The notes beneath the pieces are model-generated. The model made no database searches. It was given only the letters and a program-made list of their open reading frames with translations, and was not told where the DNA came from. A stretch of 64,000 nucleotides of DNA, from contig NZ_OZ026474.1 of NCBI RefSeq assembly GCF_964020005.1, forward strand, positions 186,001 through 250,000, in the 5' to 3' direction. This document shows, piece by piece, positions 44,368 to 54,655 of the stretch (position 1 is its first letter; the number at the start of each line of letters is the position of its first letter). Position numbers and translations under genes: made by a program. This DNA is from Spiroplasma endosymbiont of Atherix ibis (lineage in GTDB: Bacteria > Bacillota_I > Bacilli_A > Mycoplasmatales > Mycoplasmataceae).

Positions 44368-44442
44368 TATAATAAAAATAGTTCACAAGAGATATGTTAG
44401 AAATACTGACAAATCTCTTTTTATTTACTTTCTAACATATCT
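44368..44442 (+). promoter_or_regulatory. Leader element copy 1: promoter plus terminator/alternative hairpin
   Basis: TATAAT (44368-44373) is followed by AGTTCACAAG, then AGAGATATGTTAG, loop, CTGACAAATCTCT and a T tract (an intrinsic terminator), then TTTCTAACATATCT. That last segment is an 11-bp perfect complement of AGATATGTTAG in the terminator's 5' arm. The terminator arm here is CTGAC instead of CTAAC, still pairing through a G-U. It precedes the virB6-like gene by 32 bases. Three GTCAATTA-like repeats lie just upstream (44297-44333). Confidence 0.75.
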
Positions 44443-44473
44443 TAAATTGACAATTAGAAAGGAAAATAGAAAT

Positions 44474-46231
44474 ATGGGTATGTTTCAAGGATTAATTAAT
44501 TATATTTTATGATTACCATGTAAATGAATTTTACAACTTTTAAATGCTGTAAATGATGTTGTAAAATATTTAGCAACAGATTTATTTGAATCAATACTAT
44601 TTGGAAATAAAGTAAGTGATTGAAATCAAGTTTTAATACCTTCAACTTATTATCGAATATTGATAGTAGCTGCTGTGTGTTGATTAATATTTTTAGTATC
44701 AACATTTATATGCCATTTAAAAAAAGATATTATTGAACATGAAGAAACACCAATTACTAAAAAAATTATGGAGTCTTTAAAGTACTCTACATTTTCTGCA
44801 ATTTTGTTAATATTCATTCCTTTATTTGTTTGAATATTAGTAAAAATGACTTCAGTATTAACACAAGGCTTAATGCTTGCTTTTGGTTCAAAAAATACAA
44901 GTATTGCTGATTTACTTTACAATATGGGAAATCCAAATTGAGATGGAAAAATAGTAGAACAGAATGGAATTTATCCTGCTCCAAGTAATTTAACTGAATG
45001 AAATATGATAGTAGAATTAGTAGGATTATGTATAGTTTTTATTTGTCTTTTATTGGTTATGATAAATATTGTTACAAATACTTTTGCAACTTTCTTTTAT
45101 TTTATATTAACTGGTTTTTATGCTTTAACTGCAGTATTTGACCAGGGTGCAAGAATGAAAGATTATTCCAAAACTATTATTGCAAATAACTTTATAATTT
45201 GTTCAACTATGGTTATATTTAGTGTTTATTCAAGTTTAATTCAAATATCGTTTAATTCTATGAATAAACTAGGAATGAATGGTTTTACAAAAATGCTATT
45301 ACAACTTGCTTTAGCTTGTGGAGGAGGATTATTTGTAGTTAATGGAGATCAATACGTTTCAAGATTAGTAGGAGAAAATATAAGTGGTGTAAGTAGTGCA
45401 ATGCAAGGATTGGGTGCTATAAAAGCAGGAGCAATGTTAGCAGCTGGTTTAGGAGTTGCAGCTATGAAAATGAGTAAAAAAGGTTTAATGGGTAGAAAGA
45501 ATTTTAGTAATTCTTTAAAAAATGACTTAAGTGGTTCACAAGATTCTAATAACTTTGCAAATAATCAATCAAGTGAAGAAACTTCTAATGAAACCGTTCA
45601 AAATGGAACTCATCAAAATAAAATGCAACAAGCTAAGGAAAATTTTGTTAAAAATAGACAACAAGCAATGTCAAAATATCAAAAAGGTGGTATTTTAGCT
45701 TTAGCAGGTTTAGGAGTAGCAGCGGCATTTCATGGTACAAAAACTGCTAAAAATTTAGTAGGTTCATTTGTTGGTACAAAAGCAAGTAGAATGATGAGAC
45801 GTGAGCAATTAAAAGAACAAACTAGAACTTTAGGAAAAGGACTAGCAAAACTTGGAGCAAAAACTTTAGGAGTAGCAGGAACTACTTTTGGAGGTGTTGC
45901 AAAAATGACTGGATTAGATGTTACAAGAGGCAAAACTCTAAATGAACGTGGTAATGTTTATCATTCTGATAAACAAGGAACATATAAAGAAAACTTAAAA
46001 ACCGCATTTAATGAAAAAATTGATAAATTAAATGCTATGAGTTCTAATCAAATAATAAATAGCAATGGAATTAATAGAAAAAAAGAAATTCAAAAAGCTA
46101 AAGAAGCACTTATTATAAAAAAACAAAAAAGATTATCTTTAAAATTATTTGATGAGGACTTTACAAAAAAATCTAAAAAATGAGAAAAATATGCTGATGA
46201 AACTAATAAAAATAAAAAAAATAGTGAATAA
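44474..46231 (+). CDS. VirB6/TrbL-like conjugal transfer membrane protein (Mbov_0396-type)
   Basis: A 585-residue polytopic membrane protein with at least six hydrophobic segments in the first 340 residues. These include VAAVCWLIFLVSTFI, LVGLCIVFICLLLVMI and LLQLALACGGGLFVV, then Gly/Ala-rich GLGAIKAGAMLAAGLGVAAM. A long basic, Gln/Asn-rich cytoplasmic tail with more Gly/Ala segments follows. This layout is that of VirB6/TrbL channel proteins and of the ICE transmembrane protein known from Mycoplasma bovis ICE. It sits directly behind leader copy 1 and upstream of virB4, as in other type IV secretion loci. Confidence 0.78.
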
Positions 46232-46341
46232 TTTATTATATTTTATAATTTAAAAATATAATTCACATTAAAGTTTCACTATTTTTTTAAAACTATTAGA
46301 GTTATAATATAAATAATGATTAAAAGAAAGTGAGTTTATTT

Positions 46342-47133
46342 ATGGGACAGTCTTTATTAAGCAAAATTTTAATAGGAAATCAGGATCCAGAAAAAGTTGC
46401 AAAATATAATGCAAATCAAAAATGAATAAATTCTAAGGAATATCAATATTTAGAATGACAAAGAAGAGTAACCAATGAAGAAAAAAAGATAATTAAAACT
46501 ATGATTTTAATTAAGAAAATAGAAAAAACTAATCCAACTAAATCTAAAATATTGCTAGAAAAATTTTGCAATAAACAGCCAAAATATTTTATAAATACTA
46601 TACATGGTTTTAAAAGAACAGTTCCAGAAAGAGAAAGATGAGGATGCGATGAAAAAACTACCGAGGATTTTAAAAAAGGCCGTACATCTCTTAAAATATG
46701 ACACTTTAAATGATGACTTTCTTATGAAATTTTGAGAAAAGATAAAGTATATGAATGAATTATGTCTCCAAGAACAAAAAATGAATTTGAAAAAAATAAT
46801 CAAGAATGAATTGAAAATAAATATAGTCCATGGGGGTATAAATTAAGTGAGAAAGAAAAAAATAAGAGGGAACTTAATAGAGAAAAAGATTTTAACTATT
46901 TAAAATATTTAAAAGAACAATTTTATATTCCATTATTAATAAAAAAACAAATTCAGTTTGGAGTTTATAATTTAATTTCAAAAGAAATATGTCATCCAAA
47001 ATTAAAACAAGTTAATATTAATTCCAATGAAGAAATTGAAAAGCAATTAGAATTATTAAAACATCAACAAGAAATTTTAGATAAACAAATAGAGTTAGAA
47101 AAAATAAAGGAAAAAAATACTAATAGAGGATAA
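46342..47133 (+). CDS. ICE-associated hypothetical protein, 263 aa
   Basis: ATG follows GAAAGTGAG, about 110 bases after virB6, with a TATAAT at 46302 upstream. A soluble, basic protein rich in Trp (many TGA), Lys and Glu, with a C-terminal coiled coil (EIEKQLELLKHQQEILDKQI). No known domain. It is probably an element-specific transfer or relaxosome accessory by position only. Confidence 0.65.
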
Positions 47134-47137
47134 AAAA

Positions 47138-47257
47138 ATGTTTTTTTTAAATAAGTTTACAAATATTTATTTACTAGCAATAATAACAATTGTATCAAAT
47201 TTTATTATGTGATTTTTATATAATTATATAAATAATAAAATATTATTAAATTTTTAA
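47138..47257 (+). CDS. Tiny membrane protein, 39 aa
   Basis: ATG 4 bases after the previous stop. One membrane helix (IYLLAIITIVSNFIMWFLY) makes up most of the protein, ending NKILLNF. No strong ribosome binding site apart from TAGAGGAT in the upstream gene's end. Possibly a small component of the transfer apparatus; coding status moderately likely. Confidence 0.5.
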
Positions 47258-47333
47258 ATTTTAATAAAAGATTTAAATAGAAAATAGAAAATAGAAGATA
47301 AAAGAATAATCTTTTTATAATTAAGGAGGAAGT

Positions 47334-48398
47334 ATGTTAATAGTAGTAACTATTTTTCTAATAATTCTAATAAGTTTAATTATATTTTTTGGAATTTTTA
47401 TACTTAAAAAAATAAAACTACAAAAGATTGATAACAATGAAGTAGATTTAGCTACATATGAACCAGTTAGAGAATTATATAATAAAAAACTAGATGAAAT
47501 TAAAGAATTAGAAAAAGAACGTAATAAATTAAATGAAAAGTTACAATCTACTTTAGAGAAAAAAATAGAAGACCAGTTTATTAATAATATTGAAGAAAAT
47601 AAACAACAAATTAAGGATTTTCAAAAATTATTAGATGAAGTAAATAGATTATTTTTAGGAAATACAAAAAAAGTTGGAACATTAAGTGAAACAATTTTAG
47701 AGAGAATGCTTAATATAATTTGTAATACAGAAATAAAGGGAGCAATAATTAAAAGACAAGATAAAGATATTAATAACAAGATACCAGATTTAATTATAGA
47801 ATCGGATAATAATATTTATCCGCAAATAACAATTGATTCAAAATTTCCAGTTGATACATGAACAAATTATTTAAGTTCTACAAAAAGTGATAATGATAAA
47901 AATGTTTTAGTGAAAGCTATCAAAGTGCATATTAATGATATAAGTGATAAATATATTCATGATTCTGTTCCATTTGCAATTATGTTTACTCCGCTAGAAG
48001 ATATGATATTAAAATTATCTTCTGATGATAGTTTTAAATTTGGTAAGGATCAAAAATTAAAAGAAGTAGGAGAATTAAATTTTTCAGAATTTTGTTTTAA
48101 TAAAAAAATAGTCCCTGTCTCACCAACAACTATAATTGCTGTTTTAACTACATTAGAAAGATATTTTGATTTATTTCAAAAATTAAATGAGGTTGATGAG
48201 AAAACACAAAATATTTCTATCTGAATTAATAAGCACAGTACACTTACAAGTAATTTTAAAACTCTAGGAAGTGATATAACAAAAGTTATAGAAAACTATA
48301 ATAAAATTATTAATAATTTTAAGGATTTAAATAAATCTTCAGGTTTTATTAATTCAAAAGAAATAGAAGAAATAAAAAATAAAATTAAAAATAATTAA
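47334..48398 (+). CDS. rmuC: RmuC-family DNA recombination protein
   Basis: A 354-residue protein with an N-terminal membrane helix (LIVVTIFLIILISLIIFFGI), then a coiled coil (ELEKERNKLNEKLQSTL), then the RmuC nuclease-like domain. Family marks are GNTKKVGTLSETILERML, IDSKFPVDTW, AIKVHINDISDKYI, FAIMFTPLE and the VPVSPTTIIAVLTTLER motif. RmuC limits DNA inversions and rearrangements and is thought to be a membrane-tethered nuclease. ATG follows AAGGAGGAA. Its presence between virB6 and virB4 of a conjugative element is unusual. Confidence 0.85.
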
Positions 48399-48479
48399 AA
48401 TAAATAGGAAAATATACATTATTTGGTAATTAAAATAGTTTAAAAAATTGATAAAATATCAAAAAAATTGGAGAATAAA

Positions 48480-48536
48480 ATGAAAATATTAGAATTTGCT
48501 AGTATTCAATTAAAATCAAATTTAATTTTTAGATAA
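48480..48536 (+). CDS. Very short ORF, 18 codons
   Basis: ATG at 48480 is preceded by TTGGAGAATAAA, a good ribosome binding site, but the frame ends after 18 codons (MKILEFASIQLKSNLIFR). It may be a leader peptide or the stump of a lost gene, 22 bases before the promoter of leader copy 2. Confidence 0.3.
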   Translation: MKILEFASIQLKSNLIFR

Positions 48537-48557
48537 ACTAGTTAATATAATTTAATA

Positions 48558-48633
48558 TATAATATAAATAGTTCAAAAGAGATATGTCAGAAATGACAAA
48601 TCTCTTTTTATTTTTCTGACGTATTATGAACAA
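48558..48633 (+). promoter_or_regulatory. Leader element copy 2, with compensatory changes
   Basis: TATAAT (48558-48563), then AGTTCAAAAG, GAGATATGTCAGAAATGACAAATCTC and T5, then TTTCTGACGTAT. Relative to other copies, GTTAG became GTCAG, and both partners changed to match: TGAC in the terminator arm and CTGAC in the downstream arm. GTTC at the start can also pair with GAAC at the end (48628-48631). It precedes virB4. Confidence 0.8.
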
Positions 48634-48660
48634 ATAAAAATATGTTAGGAGAATAACAAA

Positions 48661-51600
48661 ATGACTAGAAATCCAATTATTCCAGAAAATACAAATAAAA
48701 GAAAATTTATAATATGACAACAATTAAATTTGACAATTATTGATCTTTCAGTATGAATAATTTTTATAGGTTTAGGAGCAATACTAGGTTTCTTTTTGTG
48801 AAAACTAGGGGGAGTTTGAAAACCTATTGCTATATTATCTGCTAGTTTATGTTTAATTGCAGGATTCTTATTAAATACTAAAAGTCAATTTCATAATAAA
48901 AAATTTTATGCTGTTATATTTGATTGATTTATATTCTTATTTGTAAATAAAAAATATAAATTAAAAATTAAAAATAGTACTTTAAATTTAATACCTTATA
49001 AATCTATTGAAGGAGAATACATTTTATTAAAAAACAAACTCTATATGAGTTTAATAAAAATTCAAGGAAATTCATTTTTTGACTATGAACAAATTAAGCA
49101 AAATAATATATTAGAAAAAATTTGAGAGATTTATAATAGTTTAAAAATGGGAGGAAGCATAATAAAACTTGATGAGTTAAAATCAAGAAATCAAAGCTTA
49201 TTCTTTTTAGAAGAAAAACGTCATGAATGAGAAGTAAAAAGAAAAAATGGAGAAATAAACGATAAACAATATTTTTCTAGAGTAAGACTAATTGAAAAAG
49301 ATATTGAAAAATATTCAAATCTTGAAGCTAATAGTGTATTAGAATGAATTGAAAAATCAATTTATATTGTTTTTTATGCAGAGTCAATTGATCAACTAAA
49401 ACAAATTGAAAACAAAATAATTAATGAATATAGAAGAGCAGATTTAAATGCCCACAAAATTGATATATCTAAAAAAGTTAATGTTTTAAATAAAATAGTT
49501 GATATTGATATACTTGATGATAATGAAAATAATATTTTTAAATATAAAGATACTTTAGATGAATACTTTGGATATGATACTTTAGAAAATAAAGCATCCT
49601 ATTTAAAAATTGATAATAATCTTAAAATTTCAATAGGTTCAGTTGATAATTATCCAGGAGAACCAGATTGTGGTTGACTTGGACAAATCTTTAATATTGA
49701 TAGTCCTGTTATAATTAATTTTAATAAAGTAAGTGATAAAGTTTTTCAAGAGACTTTAAGCAAAGCAAGAAGAACTGCAATAGCAACAGCTAATGCAACA
49801 AGTAAAAAAGAAATTTTAACACAAAGAAAACGTCAACAAGAAATTGAAAAATTAGAAGAATTTGCTGACACTATTGGTTATGGACATGATCAATTATATA
49901 AATTTAATATTTATATAATTAATAAAGGAATTAATAATAAAGAATTAAATAAATCTATAAAAGAAACAAAAAAAATACTAAAACAGCAGAAATTAACTTT
50001 ATTTGCAAATCCTTATAAGCAAATTGAAGCATTCAGTGGAATGTTACCAAAACCTCATGATCCTTTAATGGAAATAAATGGAAGAGAAGTTCCTCTATAT
50101 TCATTAGTATGAGGTATGCCTTATATTAATAATTCTTTAAATGATTTACAAGGTTGATTTATAGGAAATAGTATTGTAGGAGATGAATTATTTTTTAATC
50201 CACATATAAGAAATGAAGAAAGAAGAAATGCTAACATGTTCTTTGTTGCAACAACTGGAGCTGGAAAATCTACAACTATGCAAAGAATGTTAAAAAATGA
50301 AATTCTAAATGGAAATAGAGTTTATGTAATTGATCCTGAAAATGAGTATTCCCGATTTGCAGATTACTTTGGAGAAGATAAGATATTTCTAGGTGATGGA
50401 ATTTATAAAATTAATCCTTTACAAATTATGCCTACATTGTCTGATTTACAAAATGAAGAAGAAAAAGAAAAAATAGAATATAATAAAAAGTTTTGAAATA
50501 TCGATAAAGAGAAAACAATTAGCAAAGAGTTTAATTTAAATGAGGCTTTAATACTAAATCACCAAAGTATAGTAGAAATATTATTTAAAAATTTCTTTAA
50601 TGATATTAGTGAAGAAGATACACGTTATTTAAAGAATAAGTTTTGATTTTTTTATAATTATTGATTAAATAATGCTTCAAATAAAAATATATTAGAATGA
50701 AAAAATAATGAATTTCCTATTTTACAAGATTTTTATAATTGGCTGATTAAAAATAAAGAAAATAATAGTTTGTACAATAAACTAATAGAACTTTTAGAAG
50801 ATGGTTTTGTTATATCTCAAAATGGTCTTAAAAAAGGTAGTTATTCTATGTTTTATAATGGTTATACAAGTATTGATATTTCAAATAGATACTTAACTAT
50901 TTTTGATATGAGTAGTTTAAAAGATGGAAGTGACAAAAGATTACTTTCAATGCAAATGTTTCTAGTAATTAAATTATTGGAAAGACAAGTAAAAGTAAAT
51001 CATGGAAAACAACCAAATGTTGCACAAAGAATAATAGTTGATGAAGCTCATTTGTTAATGGACAAAGATTTTCCTATAGCTTTAGATTTTATATTTAGAA
51101 TGGTAAAAATGATAAGAAAAAGAAATGGGGGAATAACAATTATTACTCAAAATGCAGAAGATTTTCTTTCTAATGAAGAAATAGAAAAGAAAACTAAAGC
51201 TATTATTAATAATAGTCAATATGCTTTTATTATGAAATCAACTGCAAAAAATATTGATAAAATTGAAAGTTTATATTCAGACAGTGATGGATTTACATAT
51301 CAAGAAAAGAGTCACTTAATAGATGCTCCAAATGGAGAAGGTTTACTTATTACATCAAGAACAAAAAGATTTTTATTAAAAATTGATGTTCAGCCAGATG
51401 ATTTTAAAATTATTTCTGGAGATGAAACTGATTTAGTAAAATGAACTTTAAATTATTTAACTACCAGATTATTTAATATAATAAATGGTTTAAAATTTAT
51501 AAATATTGATCAAGAAAATTGTGTAGATATTAATAGAGAAAAAGAAGAAAAAACTTTAATTATTAAGTTAAAAGATAATCATAAAATTAATGAGAGTTTA

Positions 51601-51756
51601 TTAAAAAATAATATTGAAATTGATAATGTAAGAATTATTAATAATTCTTTAGAAATTAATTTTAAGGAATTGCATAAAGAAATAGCTATTAAATTTTATG
51701 ACAAAGTAAGAAAGAAAATCGATTTAATAAGAGGAGGAAAAGAAAGTGATATCTAA
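48661..51756 (+). CDS. VirB4/TraE-type conjugal transfer ATPase (Mbov_0397-type)
   Basis: A 1031-residue protein. Residues 30-85 form two or three membrane segments (VWIIFIGLGAILGFFLW; IAILSASLCLIAGFLL), a PrgI/VirB3-like module fused to the ATPase. The AAA+ motor has Walker A ATTGAGKST with Lys536, Walker B RIIVDEAHLL with Asp794 and Glu795, and TIITQNAEDFL downstream. VirB4 ATPases energise assembly of the type IV secretion channel. ATG follows TTAGGAGAA, behind leader copy 2. Its end overlaps an HU-like gene. Confidence 0.92.
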
Positions 51757-52006
51757 TAATAAAAAAATTTATAAGAGTGAAATTTGCAATACTATTTTTC
51801 AAAGAACTAAAATAAAGAAAAAATATATAAATGTTATTTATGATGAGATTTTTAAAGAAATTAAAAATCAACTTTTAAAAGAAAAAAAACTTACAATTAA
51901 AAATTTCGCTTCTTTAAAAATAAAAAGATATAATAATTCATTTTTTAAAAATTGTTTATCTTTAAGAATTAAAAAATCTTGTAATGGGTGAAAAAATGAA
52001 AAATAA
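51746..52006 (+). CDS. HU/IHF-like DNA-binding protein, 86 aa
   Basis: GTG start at 51746 inside the virB4 end, with AGAGGAGGAAAAG upstream. Under code 4 the frame ends at TAA 52004. The pattern YKSEICNTIFQRTKI at the N-terminus and VIYDEIFKEIKNQLLKEKKL followed by LTIKNFASLKIKRY fits HU (helices, then the 'GFGSF' strand). The long beta arm appears shortened or missing. HU/IHF proteins bend DNA and often form part of relaxosomes. Confidence 0.65.
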
Positions 52007-52445
52007 ATATACTCAAATTTTAATAAGATTTAGAACAGATGAAGAAGTGGAACTATTAAATAAGTTTAAAGCTATTTTTAAGAGTAAAAGTGAAAGTTTT
52101 AACAAATATATTAAGGACATTATAATAGATATTATTGAAAATAATTTAGAAAATAAAGAAATAAATAAAACTAAAAATAAATTGAAGGATAATTTTAGTG
52201 AAATTTTAGAAGAAAATATTATTCCAAGATTTTATGGAATGGTAAAAACCATAAATGAAAAAAATTTAATAAAAATTGAATTATTAAATAGAAAAGTAAA
52301 CTTTTTAATTTATGAATTAGGATTTAATAGAATGATTGATGGTAGACCAATAATTAATGATATTACTGAAAAAATAAAAGAGAAAAATTGAATGCTTGAA
52401 GAGGAATTAAAAATAAATGATGAAATTCAAATTAAAAAGAGTTAG
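51996..52445 (+). CDS. Possible ribbon-helix-helix relaxosome protein, 149 aa
   Basis: Starts at ATG 51996 (an in-frame ATG also lies at 51984) with GGGTGA just upstream, overlapping the HU-like gene by 11 bases. The N-terminus TQILIRFRTDEEVELLNKFK has the strand-then-helix look of ribbon-helix-helix proteins such as MobC-like nicking accessories. The central part is helical and charged. This assignment is tentative. It ends the virB4 operon, just before leader copy 3. Confidence 0.55.
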
Positions 52446-52511
52446 TAATATATAAGTTTTTTCTACTCAAAATAAGTTTTTGGAATTAAAAATAAATTAA
52501 TTAGAAAATAG

Positions 52512-52592
52512 TATAAAATATAAATAGTTCACAAGAGATATGTTAGGAAACTAACAAATCTCTTTTTTTATTTTCTAACGTATTTTGAGAAC
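52512..52592 (+). promoter_or_regulatory. Leader element copy 3
   Basis: A TATAAAAT-type -10 region, AGTTCACAAG, GAGATATGTTAGGAAACTAA leading into CAAATCTC and T7, then TTTTCTAACGTAT and GAGAAC. The 5' GTTC can pair with the final GAAC (52589-52592). It precedes the gene at 52616 by 24 bases. Confidence 0.75.
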
Positions 52593-52615
52593 AAAAAATA
52601 TAAAGGAGAAATAAA

Positions 52616-53005
52616 ATGTCAGTATATACAAGAAGTAACTTAACCGATAATTTATGAATAGTTGGAGAAATTTGAATACCAAATGAAAAGAAAGAACAAA
52701 AAAATAATTTTATAGCAGTTAGTGGTTTTGGATTATCAGTTTTTAATGTAAAAGTTATAGAGAATAAAGAAAAGAATAAATATCAAGTAGTTTTTTATAC
52801 TTTAGGAAAATATAAAGCTTTAATTGGAGAATGTACTTATCAAGATGCATATAATGAAAAATTAAAATCTAATGAAGTACCTTTTATATTTGGAATTTAT
52901 GATTCAGAGTATAAAGAGGATGATAAAAAAACTCAAGAATTCTTTAAAAAATTACCAGAAGAATTAAAAAAATTAACTAATAAATACAATGAAAAATGTC
53001 GATAA
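52616..53005 (+). CDS. Hypothetical protein, 129 aa
   Basis: ATG follows AAAGGAGAAAT, directly behind leader copy 3. A compact soluble protein with beta-rich pattern (FIAVSGFGLSVFNVKVIEN; YQVVFYTLGKYKALIGECTY) and a charged helical end. Possibly a small OB-like or single-strand-binding accessory, but no diagnostic residues are seen. Unrecognised. Confidence 0.6.
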
Positions 53006-53045
53006 AAATATAAAGAAAGAATATTCAAGATAGAGGTGTTATAAT

Positions 53046-53552
53046 ATGGATAGTAAAAACATTATATTGTGTTTTTCGAAAGAAAACTATGAAATAAAGG
53101 GTTCAATGACACTTGATGAATTTAAAAGTTATATGAATTCGCTTCCAAAAGAAGAAGCAATTAGAATAGGAAAAGCAATGAGAAAAGATGTTAATGAATA
53201 TTTAAATTTAGTTCCTAAAAGAGAAAGAAAAATTACTGAAAAACCTGTTGGACCACTTGGCCCAATAATTGATATTGATCAAACTGATTGAAAAGAAAAA
53301 TATTTAGAAGAAAAAAATAAAAGAGAAAAATTAGAAAAGGAATTTAATGAATTTAAAATTGAAGTAAAGCAATTGATAACTGAATTAACACAAGAAATTA
53401 AAGTTTTAAAAGAAGAAAATCAACAGTTAAGACTTGAAAATCAACAGTTAAAACTGGAAGTCCAACAATTAAGAAAAAAAGTAGATTATTACGATAAAAA
53501 ATATAAAAATGAATATGATAAGAAACATGATTTTTCTAGAGGGAGTAGATAA
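53046..53552 (+). CDS. Coiled-coil protein, 168 aa
   Basis: ATG follows AGAGGTGTT. The N-terminal half is globular with a Pro/Gly-rich joint (KPVGPLGPIIDID). The second half is a long coiled coil with regular heptads (LKEENQQLRLENQQLKLEVQ), likely mediating dimerisation. It lies between an unknown gene and a lipoprotein gene in one operon. Function unknown; a structural partner in the transfer complex is possible. Confidence 0.65.
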
Positions 53553-53554
53553 AT

Positions 53555-54301
53555 ATGAAAAAACTTTTAGCTTTAACTTCTTCTATTACTTTAATAACAA
53601 GTTCAATTATTTATGTTACTAGTTGTAAAACATTTGATAATAATGGAACTGTTGATAAAGAAAATGGAGATAAAAAAGAACAAGAAGCTATTAAAGAATT
53701 AAAACAAACTGCTGCAAATTGAGATTATAAATATAAAAATAAACTGTCATATCAAAAAGCAAGAGATTATTATTTAAAAACAGCAAATGATTTTTATGGT
53801 AATTTTATTAAGAATTGAGTAGATGAAGGTAAATCAGAAAATGAAATATGATATTTAAATGGAGATATTTATTTTCAATCAATAATATGATATGCAAATG
53901 AAGCACAATGAGATTTAGTTAGAATTGATGAGTTTGATGGTAATTATAAATATGAAGAAATTGATATTAATGAATTAAATCAAAAAAGTTATTCTAAAAA
54001 ATGATTTCAATTTAGACTAAAAGTTTTAAATTTATATATTTCTTATTACTCTGGATTACATGAAGAAATTAAATCTCAAGGTAAATGAGGTATATATGCT
54101 ATGGGCATGAATTCAGCTTTAGCTAGATATAAAACTGCTAAACAAGCTCAAATTGACAATCCAGGTGAAGGAGTTAATGTAATAGATTTACAAAAAGATA
54201 TAAAATTTATAGATGATTTAACTGCATTTTGAAAATTAAGATTTGATAAAATTCAAAAATTACATAATAAGATTAGTGATATTTTAGTAAACTGAGAATA
54301 A
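53555..54301 (+). CDS. Element-borne lipoprotein, 248 aa
   Basis: The signal peptide MKKLLALTSSITLITSSIIY ends with lipobox VTSC, lipidated Cys24. The mature part is helical, very rich in Trp, Tyr and Lys (QSIIWYANEAQWDLVR, WFQFRLKVLNLYISYYSG). No domain recognised. In conjugative elements, lipoproteins in this position often serve entry exclusion or channel assembly (VirB7-like), so one of these roles is plausible. It starts 2 bases after the coiled-coil gene and is followed by leader copy 4. Confidence 0.72.
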
Positions 54302-54309
54302 AAATAATA

Positions 54310-54383
54310 TATAATATAAATAGTTCACAAGAGATATGTTAGGAAACTAACTTAGCTCTTGTTTTTTTATTTTCTAACATATC
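54310..54383 (+). promoter_or_regulatory. Leader element copy 4
   Basis: TATAAT (54310-54315), AGTTCACAAG, GAGATATGTTAGGAAACTAA, then CTTAGCTCTTG and T7, then TTTCTAACATATCC. The outer terminator stem is AAGAG/CTCTT here. The downstream arm pairs perfectly with GATATGTTAG. It precedes the relaxase-virD4 operon. Confidence 0.75.
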
Positions 54384-54408
54384 CTTTTAAAATAGAAAAG
54401 GTGAGTTT

Positions 54409-54654
54409 TTGAAAGAAAAAATTTTGAAATATTTTGAACAAATAAAAAGTTTATGAAATCAGTTTTTAGAAAAGTACAGTTTTATTAATGAAATAGATAA
54501 AAAGTTTTTATCTGATTATCAAAAAACATTAAATAAAATTGAAATTATCATGAAAAAAATTCAAGTTATAGTTTTTCAAAAAGAAGATGAAAAAATTAAT
54601 CAAATAGATAAAGCAAAAGTTAATAATTTTTATTATGAAAAGGAGAAAGAATAA
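54409..54654 (+). CDS. Hypothetical helical protein, 81 aa (TTG start)
   Basis: The best start is TTG at 54409, with AAAAGGTGAG upstream; no ATG is available near it. The product is a charged helical protein (KEKILKYFEQIKSLWNQFLE; QKTLNKIEIIMKKIQVIV). It is immediately before the relaxase gene, the usual place for a small relaxosome accessory protein. No family recognised. Confidence 0.55.
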
Positions 54655-54655
54655 T

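Noticed and set aside
44388-44420. Leader repeats as plain transcription terminators of the upstream operons
   Set aside because: They lie downstream of a TATAAT and just upstream of a gene start. The upstream operons end 100-200 bases earlier in several cases, and the extra downstream arm is conserved in all copies.
45730-45933. Reverse-strand open frame inside the virB6-like gene, and similar antisense frames elsewhere (for example 747-1007, 25752-26003, 33127-33342)
   Set aside because: They lie opposite clear genes, lack ribosome binding sites and have compositions that mirror the sense gene.
47334-48398. Coiled-coil membrane gene as a VirB5/VirB8-type transfer protein
   Set aside because: The C-terminal motifs match RmuC clearly, so a transfer-channel role was not assigned.
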